64,000 nucleotides of DNA from Mycobacteroides salmoniphilum (lineage in GTDB: Bacteria > Actinomycetota > Actinomycetes > Mycobacteriales > Mycobacteriaceae): assembly GCF_004924335.1 (NCBI RefSeq), contig NZ_CP024633.1, positions 1,984,001-2,048,000 of the forward strand. The letters run 5' to 3'. Both the position numbers and the translations under genes were made by a program. The notes below the pieces were generated by a model. It saw nothing but the letters and a program-made list of their open reading frames with translations, was not told the origin of the DNA and searched no databases. Shown here piece after piece: positions 1 to 9,677 of this stretch; within the stretch, counting starts at the first letter, position 1; the number at the start of each line of letters is the position of its first letter.

Positions 1-381
1 AGGTTGCGGCTCGAACCCGGCGCACGCGTCATCTTCATCGAGCGGCTGCGCTACCTCGGCGATCTGCCGCTGAGCCTGGACAAGACCTATCTCACCGCCG
101 ATGTGGGGGAGGCGGTCATCGAGCACCAACTCGAGACCAATGATGTGTTCGCCCTGATCGAACGGGTGACTGGACGCAGGTTGGGGTCGGCCAATCTGGC
201 GCTGGAAGCTGTTGCGGCGGACTCGCATTCGGCTGCGACATTGCAAGTACCCGACAGCGCGCCGCTGCTGCTGCTGGAGCGACTGACCCACCTCGATGAC
301 GGGACCCCCGTCGACCTCGAGTACATCCGGATGCGCGGTGATCGAATCACATTGCGCAGCAATCTATTAAGGGACATCTGA
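1..381 (+). CDS. GntR-family regulator, UTRA effector domain (5' truncated by window)
   Basis: The reading frame is open from the first base and ends with TGA at 379-381. The 126 visible residues look like the C-terminal UTRA ligand-binding domain of HutC-type GntR regulators: an FIERLRYLGDLPLSLDKTYL segment, then LLLLERLTHLDDGTPVDLEYIRMRGDR near the end. The N-terminal winged helix lies outside the window. The ferredoxin gene starts 8 bp downstream on the same strand, so this protein is probably the ligand-responsive regulator of the importer/flavoprotein operon that follows. Family assignment is fairly sure; the ligand is unknown. Confidence 0.8.
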   Translation, partial: RLRLEPGARVIFIERLRYLGDLPLSLDKTYLTADVGEAVIEHQLETNDVFALIERVTGRRLGSANLALEAVAADSHSAATLQVPDSAPLLLLERLTHLDDGTPVDLEYIRMRGDRITLRSNLLRDI

Positions 382-389
382 GGACTCTC

Positions 390-617
390 ATGACATTGGT
401 CAACAACCGTATCGACGTTCCGGTCACCATCGACGAATCGCTGTGTATCGACGGCTGCACGCTGTGTGTGGACATCTGCCCACTGGATTCGCTGGCGATC
501 AATCCAGAAAACGGCAAGGCGTTCATGCACGTCGACGAGTGCTGGTACTGCGGGCCCTGCGCGGCCCGCTGTCCCACCGGTGCCGTCACCGTCAACATGC
601 CCTATCTCCTCCGTTAA
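390..617 (+). CDS. 2[4Fe-4S] ferredoxin, AprB-like small electron carrier
   Basis: The protein has 75 residues. Two complete cluster-binding motifs are visible: Cys19-x3-Cys23-x2-Cys26-x3-Cys30-Pro and Cys51-x2-Cys54-x2-Cys57-x3-Cys61-Pro. The unusual Cx3C in the first motif and the compact length resemble the ferredoxin domain that partners adenylylsulfate-reductase-like flavoproteins. No signal peptide is seen, so it is cytoplasmic. It is the first gene after the GntR gene and is followed 13 bp later by the importer lipoprotein; a flavoprotein closes the operon. Inference: it passes electrons to or from that flavoprotein. Confidence 0.88.
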   Translation: MTLVNNRIDVPVTIDESLCIDGCTLCVDICPLDSLAINPENGKAFMHVDECWYCGPCAARCPTGAVTVNMPYLLR

Positions 618-630
618 GTCAGGACACCCC

Positions 631-2028
631 ATGAAGAGAACAGCCCTTCTCTCCGCTTTGCTCCTCGCCCTCGTCACCAGCTGCTCCCTGGACTCCGGGT
701 CCGGCTCGGCCAACGAAGTGACCGTCGTTGTCGGATATCAGTCGAAGACCATCAACACGGTGACCGCCGGCACGCTGCTGCGCGCCCAGGGGTATCTGGA
801 GAAGCGGCTCGCCGAGGCCGGTTCGCGCACCGGAAACAAGTACACCGTGCAGTGGCAGGACTACGACACCGGAGCGCCGATCACCGCACAGATGCTCGCC
901 GAGAAGATCGACATCGGCTCGATGGGCGATTACCCGCTGCTGATCAATGGATCCAAGACCCAGGCCAATGAGAAGGCACGCACCGAGCTGGTGTCGATCA
1001 CCGGGTACAACGCCAAGGGTGCGCTCAACATGGTTGTGGTGCCGCCGAATTCGCCGATCACCACGCTTCCCGAGCTGAAAGACAAGAAGGTGTCCGCGAG
1101 TGTCGGCTCGGCGGGGCATGGCACGCTGGTGCGCGCGCTGCACAACGACGGTCTGGACCCGGCCAAGGATGTCGAGGTGCTGAACCAGCAGCCACAGGTT
1201 GGTGCCTCAGCGCTGGAATCCGGTCAGGTGCAGGCGCTGTCGCAGTTCGTGGCCTGGCCGGGCCTGCTGGTCTTTCAGAAGAAGGCCAAGCTCCTCTATG
1301 ACGGTGCCGAGCTCAATGTTCCGACCTTCCACGGTGTGGTGGTGCGCCGCGACTATGCCAAGCAGCATCCGGAGGTACTCGATGCCTTCTTACAGGCTCA
1401 GCTGGACGCGACCGATTTCATCCACGAAAAGTCTCTCGAGGCGGCTCGCATCGTGGCCGAGGGCAGCGGCTTACCCCAGGAAGTGGTGTACCTCTACAAC
1501 GGGCCGGGTGGCACGTCATTCGACACCACCCTCAAGCCCTCACTCATCGAGGCATTCAAGAGCGATGTGCCCTATCTGAAATCGATCGGGGACTTCGCAG
1601 ATCTCAACATCGACGAGTTTGTGCAGGACGGTCCGCTGCGTCAGGCCTACACGACGCATGCGAAGAATTACGAGACCGAATTGGCCGCCAAGTCCAACCC
1701 GCTGGTGCTGCACCCCGCCGACGGGGCAGACCCGGTCCGCGCCGCCGAGATCTGGTTCGACGGTCAGGATTCCACGCAGGTGTATACCACCCCGCAAGAG
1801 CTGTTGAAAGCCGTCAATGCAGCCAAAGCTGCCGGTCAGAAGGTCCGCGCCGCCTACGTCGCCGACGCCGAACTGGGCACTCGGTGGTTCGCCGACCACG
1901 CCTGGTGGGTCCGGGATTCGGCCGGGTTGCATCCGTTCACCACGAGCGCGGGCGCCAGCCGATACATCTCCACCCACCCGGGTGCAACTTCCCTGGATTA
2001 CACGCAGGCACTGGCGGCGGCATCGTGA
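631..2028 (+). CDS. ABC importer substrate-binding lipoprotein (SsuA/TauA/NMT1-like)
   Basis: 465 residues. The frame is open further upstream, but ATG 631 is chosen because it yields a perfect lipoprotein signal: Lys-Arg, a hydrophobic run and a lipobox ending LVTSC with Cys18. The mature part (VVGYQSKTINTVTAGTLL, then IGSMGDYPLLINGSK and later VSASVGSAGHGTLVRAL) has the layout of periplasmic binding proteins for nitrate, sulfonates, taurine or thiamine precursors. It is longer than typical family members (about 320-350) because of an extra C-terminal region of about 120 residues of unknown role. Its TGA overlaps the GTG of the permease. The substrate cannot be read from sequence. Confidence 0.85.
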   Translation: MKRTALLSALLLALVTSCSLDSGSGSANEVTVVVGYQSKTINTVTAGTLLRAQGYLEKRLAEAGSRTGNKYTVQWQDYDTGAPITAQMLAEKIDIGSMGDYPLLINGSKTQANEKARTELVSITGYNAKGALNMVVVPPNSPITTLPELKDKKVSASVGSAGHGTLVRALHNDGLDPAKDVEVLNQQPQVGASALESGQVQALSQFVAWPGLLVFQKKAKLLYDGAELNVPTFHGVVVRRDYAKQHPEVLDAFLQAQLDATDFIHEKSLEAARIVAEGSGLPQEVVYLYNGPGGTSFDTTLKPSLIEAFKSDVPYLKSIGDFADLNIDEFVQDGPLRQAYTTHAKNYETELAAKSNPLVLHPADGADPVRAAEIWFDGQDSTQVYTTPQELLKAVNAAKAAGQKVRAAYVADAELGTRWFADHAWWVRDSAGLHPFTTSAGASRYISTHPGATSLDYTQALAAAS

Positions 2029-2903
2029 GTAGCCTACCGATCCTGGAGGCCAGACCGCGAACTGTCGCGGCTGCCCCCGCCGAGGAGCAGACCGATGTGG
2101 CCGCGAATCCCCGGCGACAGGGTTCGAGATATCTCGCCTGGGGCATCCGCGCCGCGTCCGTGGCTACCGCCGTGCTGCTCTGGCAGCTCTTGACGGCCAA
2201 CAAGGTGCGGTTCGGGCTGCGATTCGACACCCTGCCCACGGTCACCGAGATCGTCTCCGCGCTCGCCAAGCGCATTGGTACCGAACAATATTGGCTAGAC
2301 CTTGGCCAGTCCACCGTCCGGATCCTCACCGGGTTCGGCCTCGCCGCGGTGCTCGGCGTCATCACAGGTATCTGGCTGGGACGCTCCCCGCTATTCGCGA
2401 ATATCTTTGGCCCGCTTACCGAATTGGCCCGCCCGATTCCCGCGATCGCGATCGTGCCGGTGGCCATCCTGTTGTTTCCCAGCGACGAGGCCGGGATCGT
2501 GTTCATCACCTTCCTGGCGGCCTATTTCCCCATCATGGTGAGTACGCGCCATGCGGTGCGTGCGCTGCCCACGCTGTGGGAGGAATCGGTCCGCACCCTC
2601 GGAGGTGGGCGCTGGGATGTGCTGTTGCGCGTGGTGTTGCCGGGTAGCCTTCCCGGCGTGTTCGGAGGGCTGTCCGTCGGCATCGGCGTTGCCTGGATAT
2701 GTGTGATATCAGCCGAAATGATCTCGGGCCGTTTGGGAGTCGGATATCGGACCTGGCAGTCGTACACGGTGTTGGCCTACCCGGATGTGTTCGTCGGAAT
2801 CATTACCATCGGTGTTCTCGGATTCCTGACGTCGGCTGCTGTCGAATTGGTCGGGCGTCGGGTGACGCGGTGGCTGCCCCGTGCCGAGGAGGCGCGCTCA
2901 TGA
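2025..2903 (+). CDS. ABC importer permease (SsuC/TauC-like)
   Basis: 292 residues from GTG 2025, which overlaps the stop of the binding-protein gene; the upstream extension of the frame runs inside that gene and is ignored. An N-terminal cytoplasmic tail of about 45 residues precedes a membrane segment (ASVATAVLLWQLLTANKV). About five further hydrophobic segments and the EAA-loop region (LPTLWEESVRTLGGGRWDVLLRVVLPGSLPGVFGGL) match the binding-protein-dependent transport inner-membrane family. It stops in a 4-bp ATGA overlap with the ATPase gene, so translation is probably coupled. Confidence 0.88.
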   Translation: MSSLPILEARPRTVAAAPAEEQTDVAANPRRQGSRYLAWGIRAASVATAVLLWQLLTANKVRFGLRFDTLPTVTEIVSALAKRIGTEQYWLDLGQSTVRILTGFGLAAVLGVITGIWLGRSPLFANIFGPLTELARPIPAIAIVPVAILLFPSDEAGIVFITFLAAYFPIMVSTRHAVRALPTLWEESVRTLGGGRWDVLLRVVLPGSLPGVFGGLSVGIGVAWICVISAEMISGRLGVGYRTWQSYTVLAYPDVFVGIITIGVLGFLTSAAVELVGRRVTRWLPRAEEARS

Positions 2904-3643
2904 GTGCTTCAACACTCGTTCTCGACGCGGTCACTCTGGGCTATGGCGGACGTACTGTGGTGGACCGCCTCAGCCTGACCGTCCGTCCCGCTGAGATCCT
3001 GGTCCTCACCGGGCCCTCCGGCTGCGGGAAGTCCACCGTGCTGCGCGCGCTGGCCGGGCTGCTCCCGCCGGATTCCGGCATCATCCGCGCCGATGGCGAA
3101 AGGGTTGTCACCACGTCACGACATCGTGCCATGGTTTTCCAGGACAATGCGTTGTTGCCCTGGCGCACTGTGCAATCGAATGTAGAGCTGGCGCTCAGGC
3201 TGGGCGGTGTGCCTCGTGCGGGGCGGCGTGCGGCGGCGCAGACCTGGATCGACGATGTGGGCCTGACCGGGTTCGAGGATTACCTGCCCAAGAGCCTCTC
3301 GGGCGGTATGCGCCAACGTGTCCAGCTGGCTCGCGGCTTGGCGGGTGCTCCGCGCGCGGTCATGATGGACGAGCCATTCGGAGCGCTCGATGCCCAGACT
3401 CGGGCCAGCATGCAGCGCCTGTTGATCGATACCTGGCGCAGCCATCCCACCACAGTGGTGTTCGTGACACACGATGTCGACGAGGCATTACTGCTCGGAG
3501 ACCGAATCGCGGTCCTGGGTCGGGCCGGCCACCCGCTGCGCGCGCTACTGGACGTTCCCAGCCCTCGCGAGCCCGACAGCGATCGGAGCGCACTGCGCAC
3601 CGAAATTCTTGCCGCACTGAATAATACGGAGCTTGTTGCCTGA
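2900..3643 (+). CDS. ABC importer ATP-binding protein (SsuB/TauB-like)
   Basis: 247 residues. ATG 2900 lies in an ATGA overlap with the permease stop and starts the fold correctly. Walker A is GPSGCGKST at residues 38-46, the Q-loop is VFQDNALLPW, the signature is SLSGGMRQR, Walker B is AVMMDEPFGALDA, and the H-loop is FVTHDVDEA. Length and motifs are those of nitrate/sulfonate/taurine importer ATPases. Its TGA overlaps the ATG of the flavoprotein by one base, which ties the transporter to that enzyme. Confidence 0.92.
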   Translation: MSASTLVLDAVTLGYGGRTVVDRLSLTVRPAEILVLTGPSGCGKSTVLRALAGLLPPDSGIIRADGERVVTTSRHRAMVFQDNALLPWRTVQSNVELALRLGGVPRAGRRAAAQTWIDDVGLTGFEDYLPKSLSGGMRQRVQLARGLAGAPRAVMMDEPFGALDAQTRASMQRLLIDTWRSHPTTVVFVTHDVDEALLLGDRIAVLGRAGHPLRALLDVPSPREPDSDRSALRTEILAALNNTELVA

Positions 3644-6354
3644 TGCAGATCCCTGAACTCGCTAGCGCCATCCGGCTGGACTGTGACGTCCTGGTGATCG
3701 GCGGCGGAACTGCCGGGACCATGGCGGCACTGACGGCGGCCGAGAATGGCGCCCAGGTGCTCCTTCTGGAGAAGGCGCATGTCCGGCACTCCGGTGCGCT
3801 GGCAATGGGTATGGACGGTGTGAACAACGCCGTCATCCCGGGCAAGGCCGAACCGGAGGACTATGTCGCGGAAATCACCCGCGCCAACGACGGGATCGTG
3901 AACCAGCGCACTGTGTATCAAACCGCGACACGCGGATTCGCGATGGTGCAGCGACTCGAACGCTACGGGGTCAAGTTCGAGAAGGACGAGCATGGCGAGT
4001 ACGCGGTGCGACGTGTGCATCGATCGGGCGCCTATGTGTTACCGATGCCCGAGGGCAAGGACGTCAAGAAGGCGCTATACCGCGTGCTGCGGCAGAAGTC
4101 GATGCGCGAGAAGATTCGCATCGAAAACCGTGTCATGCCGGTGCGTGTCCTCACTGAAGACCTGGGTGTGGGAACCGACGGGATATCGAGGCGCCGGGCG
4201 ATTGGTGCTGCGGGTTTCAACACCCGCACCGGTGAGTTCGTCACGGTCGGCGCGAAGGCGGTGATTCTGGCGACCGGGCCATGCGGGCGCCTGGGTCTGC
4301 CGGCGTCGGGTTATCTGTATGGCACCTATGAGAATCCGACCAACGCGGGGGATGGGTACGCGATGGCGTACCACGCCGGGGCCGAATTGTCGGGAATCGA
4401 GTGCTTTCAGATCAACCCGCTGATCAAGGATTACAACGGTCCGGCGTGTGCGTATGTGGCCAACCCCTTCGGCGGCTACCAGGTGAATGCCCAAGGGGAG
4501 CGTTTCGTCGACTCCGACTACTGGTCCGGCCAAATGATGTCGGAGGTCAAGAACGAAATCGAGTCAGCGCGCGGTCCCATCTATCTCAAGGTGACTCACC
4601 TGCCGGATGAGACGTTGACGGCGCTGGAGAGCATCCTGCACACCACCGAGCGACCCACCCGCGGCACGTTCCACGCCAATCGCGGGCATGACTACCGCAC
4701 CCACGACATCGAGATGCATATTTCCGAGATCGGTCTGTGCAGCGGTCATTCCGCATCAGGGGTGTGGGTGGACGAGCATGCCCGCACCACGGTGCCCGGC
4801 CTGTACGCGGCCGGGGACCTGGCGTGCGTGCCGCACAACTACATGATCGGTGCCTTTGTGTACGGCGATCTGGCCGGTGAGCACGCCGCGTCGACACTCT
4901 CGAAAACACCCGCACCGCTGGATTTCCCGGTTGACCAGGTCAAAGAGGCGCACGAGCTGATCTACCGCCCGCTGCGCCATCCGGACGGCCCACCGCAGCC
5001 TCAGGTCGAGTACAAGCTTCGCCGGTTCGTCAACGACTATGTGGCCCCGCCGAAGACGGCGGCCAAGCTGTCGCTGGCCGTGCAGACATTCGAGCGGATG
5101 GCCGAAGAGGTGGGTCAGATCGGCGCGCGCACCCCCCATGAGCTGATGCGGGCGGCCGAGGTGTCGTTCATCAGAGACTGTGCCGAGATGGCGGCACGTT
5201 CGTCATTGACCCGCACCGAATCGAGGTGGGGCCTCTACCACGACAGGGCAGACCTGCCAGACCGTGACGACGTGAATTGGCGTTATCACCTGAACCTGCG
5301 CAAGACCGTCGACGGTGACATGGACTTCGTGAAACGCCCCGTCGCACCGTACTTCGTCCCGGTACCGGGTCTTGACGACCTGCCGTCGGGGGAGACCGAT
5401 CCGATCCCGGTGCATCAGCCCGAACTCATGGGTGGGAAAGCACCGGCCGCCCGTATCTCGAACGTGATCGCCGCGGAAGCCGAACAGCCGCCGTCCCCGC
5501 GGATCGCCGCGGTGCTGTCGCTGGAGTCTCCCACCGTCGAGGAGCTGCGGCAGTTCCTCACCGACGGCGATCCGGGTGTGCGTCGCACCGCTATTGCATC
5601 GCTCACCGAGCACATACCCGCGGGTTACGAGGATGCCTTGTTGAATGCGTTGGGGGACAGTGATCCGTCTGTGCGCCGCACCGCGGCCGATGGAGTACGC
5701 GAGCTCGTGGAGGTCCTCGAGGACCCCGTCGAGATCCGCGATCACGTGAGCGCGTCCGACCCCTTGGTGCGCAGCACCGCGCTGTACGTGGCGAGCGCGC
5801 GGAAGGTCGGTGATCCGAGCGCTTATGTGGCGGCCGTGCGCGACCCCGATCATCGAGTCCGCATCGAGGCCGTGCGCGCCCTGGTGTCCGTGGACGATGC
5901 GGTGTCCATTGCCACTGCCGCGGAGGATGAGAACCGCGAGGTACGCATTGCCGTAGCCAATGGACTGGCGACGTTGGCTGCCGGTGGTGCGACGGTGCGG
6001 GTGCTGGTGCGTGATCGTGATCCGCTGGTGCGTGCCGCGGCGTTGACGGCCGTGGGTGCGTTGGGGGTCGACGATCAGATCCTTGATGCCGTGGAGGAGG
6101 CGCTGAAGGCTCCGGCCTGGCAGATCCGTCAGGGTGCGGTGCGGGCCTTGGCCGGAGCACACCCGGGGCAGGCCGTACCGCCGCTGGCGCGCGCGCTGGA
6201 CGATCCACATCTGGACGTACGCAAATCGGCAGTGTTAAGCCTGAGCCAATGGGCCTCGACAGAGCCCTCCGTTCGTGAGGCACTGACCGGCGCGTTGCAA
6301 GATAGCGACGCAGATGTGAGAGCCTATGCGCGACAAGCACTTGCGGCCGGCTGA
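3643..6354 (+). CDS. FAD-dependent oxidoreductase (AprA/fumarate-reductase-like) fused to HEAT repeats
   Basis: 903 residues. The N-terminal Rossmann FAD site is near residues 14-41 (DVLVIGGGTAGTMAALTAA). The next 550 residues follow the fumarate reductase/succinate dehydrogenase/APS-reductase alpha fold, with the late FAD motif TTVPGLYAAGDLACVPHNYM. From about residue 620 to the end there are roughly eight degenerate units of about 30 residues, rich in DPxVRRTA, DPLVRSTAL and DPHLDVRKSAV, i.e. PBS-lyase-type HEAT repeats. ATG 3643 overlaps the stop of the importer ATPase. With the cluster ferredoxin it could form a two-electron reductase acting on whatever the importer delivers (inference). 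No signal peptide; cytoplasmic. Confidence 0.85.
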   Translation: MQIPELASAIRLDCDVLVIGGGTAGTMAALTAAENGAQVLLLEKAHVRHSGALAMGMDGVNNAVIPGKAEPEDYVAEITRANDGIVNQRTVYQTATRGFAMVQRLERYGVKFEKDEHGEYAVRRVHRSGAYVLPMPEGKDVKKALYRVLRQKSMREKIRIENRVMPVRVLTEDLGVGTDGISRRRAIGAAGFNTRTGEFVTVGAKAVILATGPCGRLGLPASGYLYGTYENPTNAGDGYAMAYHAGAELSGIECFQINPLIKDYNGPACAYVANPFGGYQVNAQGERFVDSDYWSGQMMSEVKNEIESARGPIYLKVTHLPDETLTALESILHTTERPTRGTFHANRGHDYRTHDIEMHISEIGLCSGHSASGVWVDEHARTTVPGLYAAGDLACVPHNYMIGAFVYGDLAGEHAASTLSKTPAPLDFPVDQVKEAHELIYRPLRHPDGPPQPQVEYKLRRFVNDYVAPPKTAAKLSLAVQTFERMAEEVGQIGARTPHELMRAAEVSFIRDCAEMAARSSLTRTESRWGLYHDRADLPDRDDVNWRYHLNLRKTVDGDMDFVKRPVAPYFVPVPGLDDLPSGETDPIPVHQPELMGGKAPAARISNVIAAEAEQPPSPRIAAVLSLESPTVEELRQFLTDGDPGVRRTAIASLTEHIPAGYEDALLNALGDSDPSVRRTAADGVRELVEVLEDPVEIRDHVSASDPLVRSTALYVASARKVGDPSAYVAAVRDPDHRVRIEAVRALVSVDDAVSIATAAEDENREVRIAVANGLATLAAGGATVRVLVRDRDPLVRAAALTAVGALGVDDQILDAVEEALKAPAWQIRQGAVRALAGAHPGQAVPPLARALDDPHLDVRKSAVLSLSQWASTEPSVREALTGALQDSDADVRAYARQALAAG

Positions 6355-6429
6355 CGGGAACGCCGAAGCCCAATAGATGGGGCCCCGCAACGTGGCGGAG
6401 GTCATGTTACGGGCGGGTACCAGAGCCAC

Positions 6430-7815
<1,386 letters not shown>

Positions 7816-7847
7816 GCGGCGCCCTTGCTACCGCCGCACGTAGCGTA

Positions 7848-7873
7848 AACCGGGGTCCTTAGGGGCCCCGGTT
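7848..7873. terminator. Hairpin between convergent mbtI and mbtA
   Basis: AACCGGGGTCC and GGGGCCCCGGTT pair around a TTA loop (one G-T wobble) in the 89-bp gap between the stops of mbtI and mbtA. The stem is strong and GC-rich and there is no U-tract. It probably works in both directions. Confidence 0.6.
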
Positions 7874-7904
7874 GTGCGATCCGGGCCAGGTTGAGCGTTG
7901 AGGC

Positions 7905-9569
7905 TTAGCTCGTCAGGGACGCCGCCAGGGCACGTTTGTCGATTTTGCCCACCGCGGTGAGGGGAAGTGACGGAACCGCCACCAATCTGTCGACGCGCGA
8001 GTGCGTCGCGGCGCCGCGGTCCTGCAGGTGCTGGTTGAGCTCGGCGGCCGTGACCGGCTTGCCATTGAAAACAACTGCTGCACAGACTATCTCACCCAAG
8101 TACTGGTCGGGCAGACCGATTGCTGCCGCCGCGTAGACCGCGGGGTGTGTGTGCAGGTGTGATTCGAGATCCAGTGCGGCGATGGACTCTCCACCGCGCA
8201 GGATGACGTCCTTGATGCGGCCGGTGACTTCCAGATAGCCATCGGGCAGCGCTCGTACTCGATCACCGCTGCGGTAGAACCCGTCGGCGGTGAAGGAACG
8301 CATGTTGTCCGCTTCGGCGCGGTAGTACCCGTTGAGTGTGTACGGTCCACGCACCAGTAGTTCGCCCGCTTCGCCGGCGGCGACTTCGGCGCCGTCCTCA
8401 TTCACAATGCGAACCTCATCGGCGTCGCACATGGGCCGGCCCTGGGTGTTGTCGAGGATGTCTGCGGGATCGCCTGGGCGAGTGAGGCATAGCAGTCCCT
8501 CGGCCATGCCGAAAACCTGTTGCAGTCCCGGGGTGAGTGACTCCCGAACCGTGCGCGCATCCTCGGCGCCGAGCTTTGCGCCGCCTACCTGGAGCAGTCG
8601 TAGTGATTCCGGCAGTACGGGTTCCCATGCGGTGGCCTGTGCCCACAGCTGGGCAAGTGACGGCACCAGTGCCGTCACGGACACGCGATGCCGGGCAATG
8701 ATCTCAAATGCCGACTCCGGGCTCGGATCTGAAAGGAAAACAGTGGTGGCACCCGCGCTGATGGCTCCGAGGAGACCCGGGCAGGCCAGTGGGAAGTTGT
8801 GGCCGGCGGGCAGTGCGACGAGGTAGACGTCGTCCTCGGTGATGCCGCACACCTGGGCCGCCCGGGTGGCGTTGTAGACGTAGTCCTCGTGGGTGCGGGG
8901 GATGAGTTTGGGTGCTGCGGTGGTGCCGCCCGAGACTAGTAATAACGCAGGGGTGTCGGTCTGTGCTGCCGGTAAGGAGCCTTGAACCTCAATGGTTTCC
9001 AACAGGGAGGACCATGCGGTAAAGCGTTCCGCGTCAGCGGAAGGCGCCTCCCCGTCGATCACGATGTGGCGCAGGCATACGTGCTGTGTGGACAGTTCTA
9101 CGGCCAGTGCACGGTAGTCGAATCCGCCGGCGGAATCGGCGATCACCAAGCCGACGGCACCGGACACGTCGATGAAATGAGACAGCTCGGCGGCCCGGTG
9201 CCCCGGCAGGCACATGATCGGTATCGCCCCCGCACGCATCAAGCCGAAGAAGGCGACGGCGAAGGATGCCCGGTTGGGAAGCTGGAGTAGCACTCGGTCG
9301 CCTGGGGCTATGCCGAGCCGGGCGAGGGCATGTGCGGCGCGGTCGGCGGCCGCATCGAGCTCGCAGTAGGTCATCGCACCGCGTTCATCGATCACGGCGG
9401 GATGATCGGCCCGTCTGGTGGCGGCCGTCCGGAGCAGGGACTCCACGGTCTTTCCGGTCCAGTATCCGGCTGTGCGGTAGGCGTCGGCGCGCGGCGGGGG
9501 GAAGGGTACAAAACCGTCCGCCGGGCTCTTCGTGGCCGAGGCGGTAGGGGTCGATGTGGCCTGAGTCAT
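7905..9569 (-). CDS. mbtA: Salicyl-AMP ligase / salicyl-S-ArCP synthetase
   Basis: 554 residues. It activates salicylate as the acyl-adenylate and loads it on the aryl carrier protein that starts mycobactin assembly. AMP-binding motifs are visible: ALLLVSGGTTAAPKLIPRTHEDY (P-loop), GAKLGAEDARTV, LQQVFGMAEGLLCLTRPGDP, FYRSGDRVRALPDGYLEVTGRIKDVILRGGESI, and the C-terminal catalytic Lys in LTAVGKIDKR. These are features of the DhbE/EntE/MbtA group. The ATG at 9569 has a GAGGAGC ribosome site 5-6 bases upstream. It is divergent from the mbtF-like gene, with iron boxes between. The carrier partner MbtB is not in this window. Confidence 0.92.
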   Translation of the reverse strand: MTQATSTPTASATKSPADGFVPFPPPRADAYRTAGYWTGKTVESLLRTAATRRADHPAVIDERGAMTYCELDAAADRAAHALARLGIAPGDRVLLQLPNRASFAVAFFGLMRAGAIPIMCLPGHRAAELSHFIDVSGAVGLVIADSAGGFDYRALAVELSTQHVCLRHIVIDGEAPSADAERFTAWSSLLETIEVQGSLPAAQTDTPALLLVSGGTTAAPKLIPRTHEDYVYNATRAAQVCGITEDDVYLVALPAGHNFPLACPGLLGAISAGATTVFLSDPSPESAFEIIARHRVSVTALVPSLAQLWAQATAWEPVLPESLRLLQVGGAKLGAEDARTVRESLTPGLQQVFGMAEGLLCLTRPGDPADILDNTQGRPMCDADEVRIVNEDGAEVAAGEAGELLVRGPYTLNGYYRAEADNMRSFTADGFYRSGDRVRALPDGYLEVTGRIKDVILRGGESIAALDLESHLHTHPAVYAAAAIGLPDQYLGEIVCAAVVFNGKPVTAAELNQHLQDRGAATHSRVDRLVAVPSLPLTAVGKIDKRALAASLTS

Positions 9570-9600
9570 CGCAGCTCCTCATGGGTGACTCCCCGCAGTC

Positions 9601-9642
9601 TAGATAGGGTAGCCTCCTCATAGTTAGGGCAGCCTGTACTAA
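9601..9642. promoter_or_regulatory. Two adjacent IdeR-like boxes in the divergent mbtA / mbtF-like promoter
   Basis: TTAGGGCAGCCTGTACTAA at 9624-9642 matches 13 of 19 consensus positions. A weaker copy at 9604-9622 (about 11 of 19) abuts it. The weaker copy overlaps TATCTA (minus strand, 9606-9601), a good -10 for mbtA. The stronger copy overlaps TGTACT (9635-9640), a possible -10 for the rightward synthetase. Each divergent promoter thus seems to have its own iron operator. Confidence 0.65.
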
Positions 9643-9677
9643 AAGTGAAAACGCGAGGTGAGAACGAGGTGCGCACC

